Assembly (NCBI GenBank): GCA_022113835.1
Contig: JAILWY010000019.1
Coordinates: 7,526,001 to 7,590,000, forward strand
Length of the DNA stretch: 64,000 nt
Direction: 5' to 3'
DNA from: Atopsyche davidsoni
Lineage: Eukaryota > Arthropoda > Insecta > Trichoptera > Hydrobiosidae
In this document: piece by piece, positions 61,509 to 64,000 of the stretch
How positions within the stretch are numbered: position 1 is the first letter of the stretch
Layout of the letters: every line of letters begins with the position of its first letter
The notes under the pieces: generated by a model
Seen by the model: only the letters and a program-made list of their open reading frames with translations
Databases searched by the model: none
What the model was told of the DNA's origin: nothing
Program-made: the position numbers and the translations under genes

Positions 61509-62717
61509 TTAAGCAGAGACATTTCCAGATTTATCATGAATATCATTCAGAGGCACCTCCTCGTGCTGCGTTGGTTGGGGTCCTCTCTTAAAAATGTTGC
61601 AGTAGAAAAGTGAGGCTATTGCTGACCCCAGCAAAGGTCCCACCCAGTATACCTTAAGACACAATTTTTTTTTAAATTAGTAATTTGTACATAAATATTA
61701 AAAAATAATAATATTAAAATAGGATATTTATAAAATAATTTTATTTTAGGTTATATTCACCCAATGTGATTTCCATTGGTTGGTCCAGAAAGCAGGAGCT
61801 AAGCTTCTCACGGGATTCATACTGGCACCAGTGTAAGAACCCTGAAATATATTAATTGCACATTTAATATCACATGTTAAAATAAGAACGTGCTTATTGG
61901 ATCAACGGAGTTAATGCAAGTCAGGTTTACCGCAGCCATTGCGAGTGCGGTGATAGTGAATCCAAATTTGATGCAGATCCCATCAGTGTTGTGACTGTTT
62001 CGATGATCCCAGATGGAGCATGTCAGTAATACTAGCACGCAAGTGATTACAGCCTCAACAATAACCGCCTGTAAATATAAACAAGAGCTAGAACAAAGAT
62101 ACAATTGTCTCTTTCCATTTTAATTTTATATATTTATATAAGATGGAAAAAATAAGTAGTAAACTATATTAGCAATAGGATATATTTTGATTTGATTTAT
62201 TATTAATTTATCAATTATTTTCTTATGAAGTTAACAAGTTTTCATATAAATTGCCAGAGGATAGATAACTGATCCGGTAATTATAATAATTTTAAATAAA
62301 ATACTTGAGTGATTTTTCCACATGTATCCAAAACCTTTCACGATGACATTATCAAAATGAGTGGTAAAATCACTCTAGTAATTTATTTAAAATATTAAAA
62401 TGGAATTCCATCAAGTACTCTCTGTCAAAAAGATAGATTATTTTAAATATTTAGTGTGATTGTATTATCGTGAGTGGAGCGCTGATGGAGACCTGGCCGG
62501 CGGAGACGGAGGGGTGCGGCATGGTGACGCAGAAGGCGGTGCTGTTGGCGAAGGCGGCGGCGGGCGTGACCACCAGCAGCAGGCCGTAGCCCGCCAGCGC
62601 GCCGGCAGTCTGCGCCACGAAGTACACGGCGGCCAGCGGCAGGCTGATCTCCCTGCAGATGAGCGCGCACAGCGTCACCGACGGGTTCACGTGCGCGCCC
62701 GAGATGTGGCCCGAGAT
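61509..62717 (-). CDS. aquaporin, entomoglyceroporin-like, 5' end outside window
   Basis: Membrane channel of the MIP family. Four 3' exons: 62717-62493, 62068-61931, 61841-61761, 61652-61509, all phase 0, encoding 195 residues. The N-terminal helices (usually one or two more exons) are not found before the right edge. Visible parts: ISGHISGAHVNPSVTLCALI (first half-helix loop), VAQTAGALAGYGLLLVV, VIVEAVITCVLVLLTCSIWD, IKFGFTITALAM, GSYTGASMNPVRSLAPAFW (second loop) and the last helix VYWVGPLLGSAIASLFY with a short tail. The IWDHRN...IKFG block resembles insect Eglp channels, thought to replace glyceroporins. The two pore motifs are NPS and NPV instead of NPA, while the selectivity-filter Arg after the second motif is kept. 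Exon 1 here is far GC-richer than the others. A family A copy is in the first visible intron. Confidence 0.9.
62285..62437. mobile_element. family A foldback element in aquaporin intron
   Basis: AAAATACTTGAGTGATTTTT, CCTTTCACGATGACATTATC, then AATATTAAAATGGAATTCCA and CAAGTACTCTCTGTCAAA. A short-form copy ending about 55 bp from the downstream splice donor (62492). Confidence 0.8.
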
Positions 62718-62984
62718 CTGCAACACGACCACGCCGCGTCACTCCTGCGCAAGCTTCCACCAGGCCGCGACACGCACGCCGACAGTGAAGTTTACACACA
62801 CTTCCACATCCATCCATCCACATCTCATCCACAAAGTGCAAGTTACTTTTTAAAAAAAGGCATTTCAGCAAATTCAATTGCGACACGTTATGGTGAAAAT
62901 GTATCTGGAAAGCGATTCTGAAATCAGTAGAGAACGTCTTCGTGGCCGAGGTTGCTCGAACCTTTTTAGACTAATTATATTGAC

Positions 62985-63330
62985 TATTATTCTCTCTATT
63001 CTGTTGTTTGTGTATGGCTGCCATTATGTACCCTGAGCGTGTGTAAAGGATCGGTAATGGAGTAGTGGACTCGGAGGATTGTGCTCTGGAAGTACGTGGA
63101 GGGGCTCTGCTATTGTTTATATAACTTGCTGCAGGCGTATCAGATCCAAACGCCAGACCTTTGTAAGGAATAAATTCTAATAAAGCTATTTCCTTCTAAT
63201 ATAAAAGTGCGATGTAGAAGGACCCGGGGACCTACTACACAATTTTCTCATTAGAAAACCATGAACACTACCTCAGCATGAGTGATGCTCGGCAAAATGG
63301 TCGCCGACCTCCTCTCAGGAGAGGAGGTCG
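62985..63330 (-). repeat. dispersed repeat family B copy
   Basis: TGTACCCTGAGCGTGTGTAA, GCGTATCAGATCCAAACGCC, TATAAAAGTGCGATGTAGAA, GGACCCGGGGACCTACTACA, and an end at GGTCGCCGACCTCCTCTCAG. It retains the GTAGTGGGTCCCCGGG-type insert also present in the 4945 copy. Confidence 0.8.
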
Positions 63331-63464
63331 GCGATAAAATTAAAAGGGGTTAAATACTTCATATAAGGAGAAAAACGTAAAAAAATGTATTGTATTGTTA
63401 AAAAATTGACTCAATGAAATTATTCTCAGAGCGCTTTGTTGACCTATTACACTTCCCCCTAAAT

Positions 63465-63615
63465 AATGCTATAGGGCAGCAGCAATACGCAGAGTTTTCC
63501 TTCCCATATAAAAATGCGGTGTAGAAGGACCATGAACACTGGCTCAGCATAAGTATACGCTCAGTGAAATAGTCGCCAACCGCCTCTGAGCAGAGGCACT
63601 TGATGAAGAAGAAGT
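63465..63615 (-). repeat. dispersed repeat family B copy
   Basis: GGGCAGCAGCAATACGCAGA, ATAAAAATGCGGTGTAGAAG, GCTCAGTGAAATAGTCGCCA, ending CTTGATGAAGAAGAAG. It lies 135 bp after another copy in the same orientation. Confidence 0.8.
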
Positions 63616-63834
63616 AAAAGGCAATAATTTTATGTTTCAACATTTCCAATATTTGTCACCAAATAATAGAAATGGCCGCAATCAACCAACTGTTTTTGAC
63701 TATCGACTTATATTATTACTAATATGATTAGGCACATTTGTTCATACATAGAAGATGATTTTAAAGAAACTCTCAGAAAAATATCATTGTGATTTATGTG
63801 GGATGTTGCACGATGATATTTTTTTACATATTAG

Positions 63835-63925
63835 TAATAATATAACCATATTAGTAATAATATAATAAGCCCGTAATGGGTAATAAATACGCATCTGATT
63901 GACGTCCAATCCAAAAAATAAGACA
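63835..63925 (+). repeat. dispersed repeat (family E)
   Basis: CCGTAATGGGTAATAAATAC then GCATCTGATTGACGTCCAAT matches 51636-51735. The remaining sequence to the window end is AT-rich and featureless. Confidence 0.7.
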
Positions 63926-64000
63926 TACGTATCGACTTATAATCAATTTCTTTTTCATTTAATTTAAAAAAATTTGCAATAAAAATATATCTTAATTTAA

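Noticed and set aside
62460..62921. 153-codon plus-strand ORF over the aquaporin exon
   Set aside because: Antisense shadow of the GC-rich aquaporin exon. The minus-strand frame encodes a clear MIP domain.

Overview
This is a piece of an AT-rich insect nuclear genome. Genes are split by short GT-AG introns, several insect or animal orthologues are recognisable, and introns and intergenic DNA are full of small mobile elements and TA microsatellites. The order of insect cannot be fixed from the sequence. The aquaporin resembles insect entomoglyceroporins, which fits Hemiptera or Holometabola. I see nothing bacterial or viral.

Layout. 1-1.23 kb: decayed mariner cut by the left edge. 1.98-3.14 kb (-): complete 231-codon dephospho-CoA kinase domain protein (DCAKD). 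3.4-8.6 kb: repeats only (Mos1-like mariner piece, a foldback element, a dispersed repeat, a long TA tract). 9.26-16.36 kb (-): a PTF1A/Fer1 bHLH transcription factor rebuilt from four small GC-rich exons whose introns are packed with repeats. 18.6-22.8 kb (+): nine-exon SLC7 amino-acid transporter. 25.6-26.8 kb (+): F-box-like gene whose model does not close. 30.7-36.8 kb (-): complete 13-exon exocyst subunit Sec15, with a TTAA-flanked piggyBac remnant in one intron. 39.06-43.0 kb (+): secreted 124-residue Cys-rich/EGF-like protein with a Tigger-like element next to a splice donor. 45.8-56.1 kb (-): 18-exon Unr/CSDE1 RNA-binding protein carrying an in-frame tandem duplication of three exons. 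61.5-62.7 kb (-): 3' part of an entomoglyceroporin-like aquaporin with NPS and NPV in place of the usual NPA motifs; its 5' end lies beyond the right edge.

The genes are unrelated housekeeping and developmental loci and do not form a pathway. The most striking features are the expanded cold-shock-domain array in Unr, the variant aquaporin pore motifs, and a dispersed foldback family (about eleven copies, called family A here). Family A makes hairpins with stems up to about 120 bp, and two copies have 12-16 bp flanking direct repeats, unusual for an inverted-repeat element.

All exon boundaries were read by eye from splice consensus, frame continuity and remembered family sequences. Coding phases closed exactly for DCAKD, Fer1, the SLC7 gene, Sec15, the EGF-like gene and Unr.
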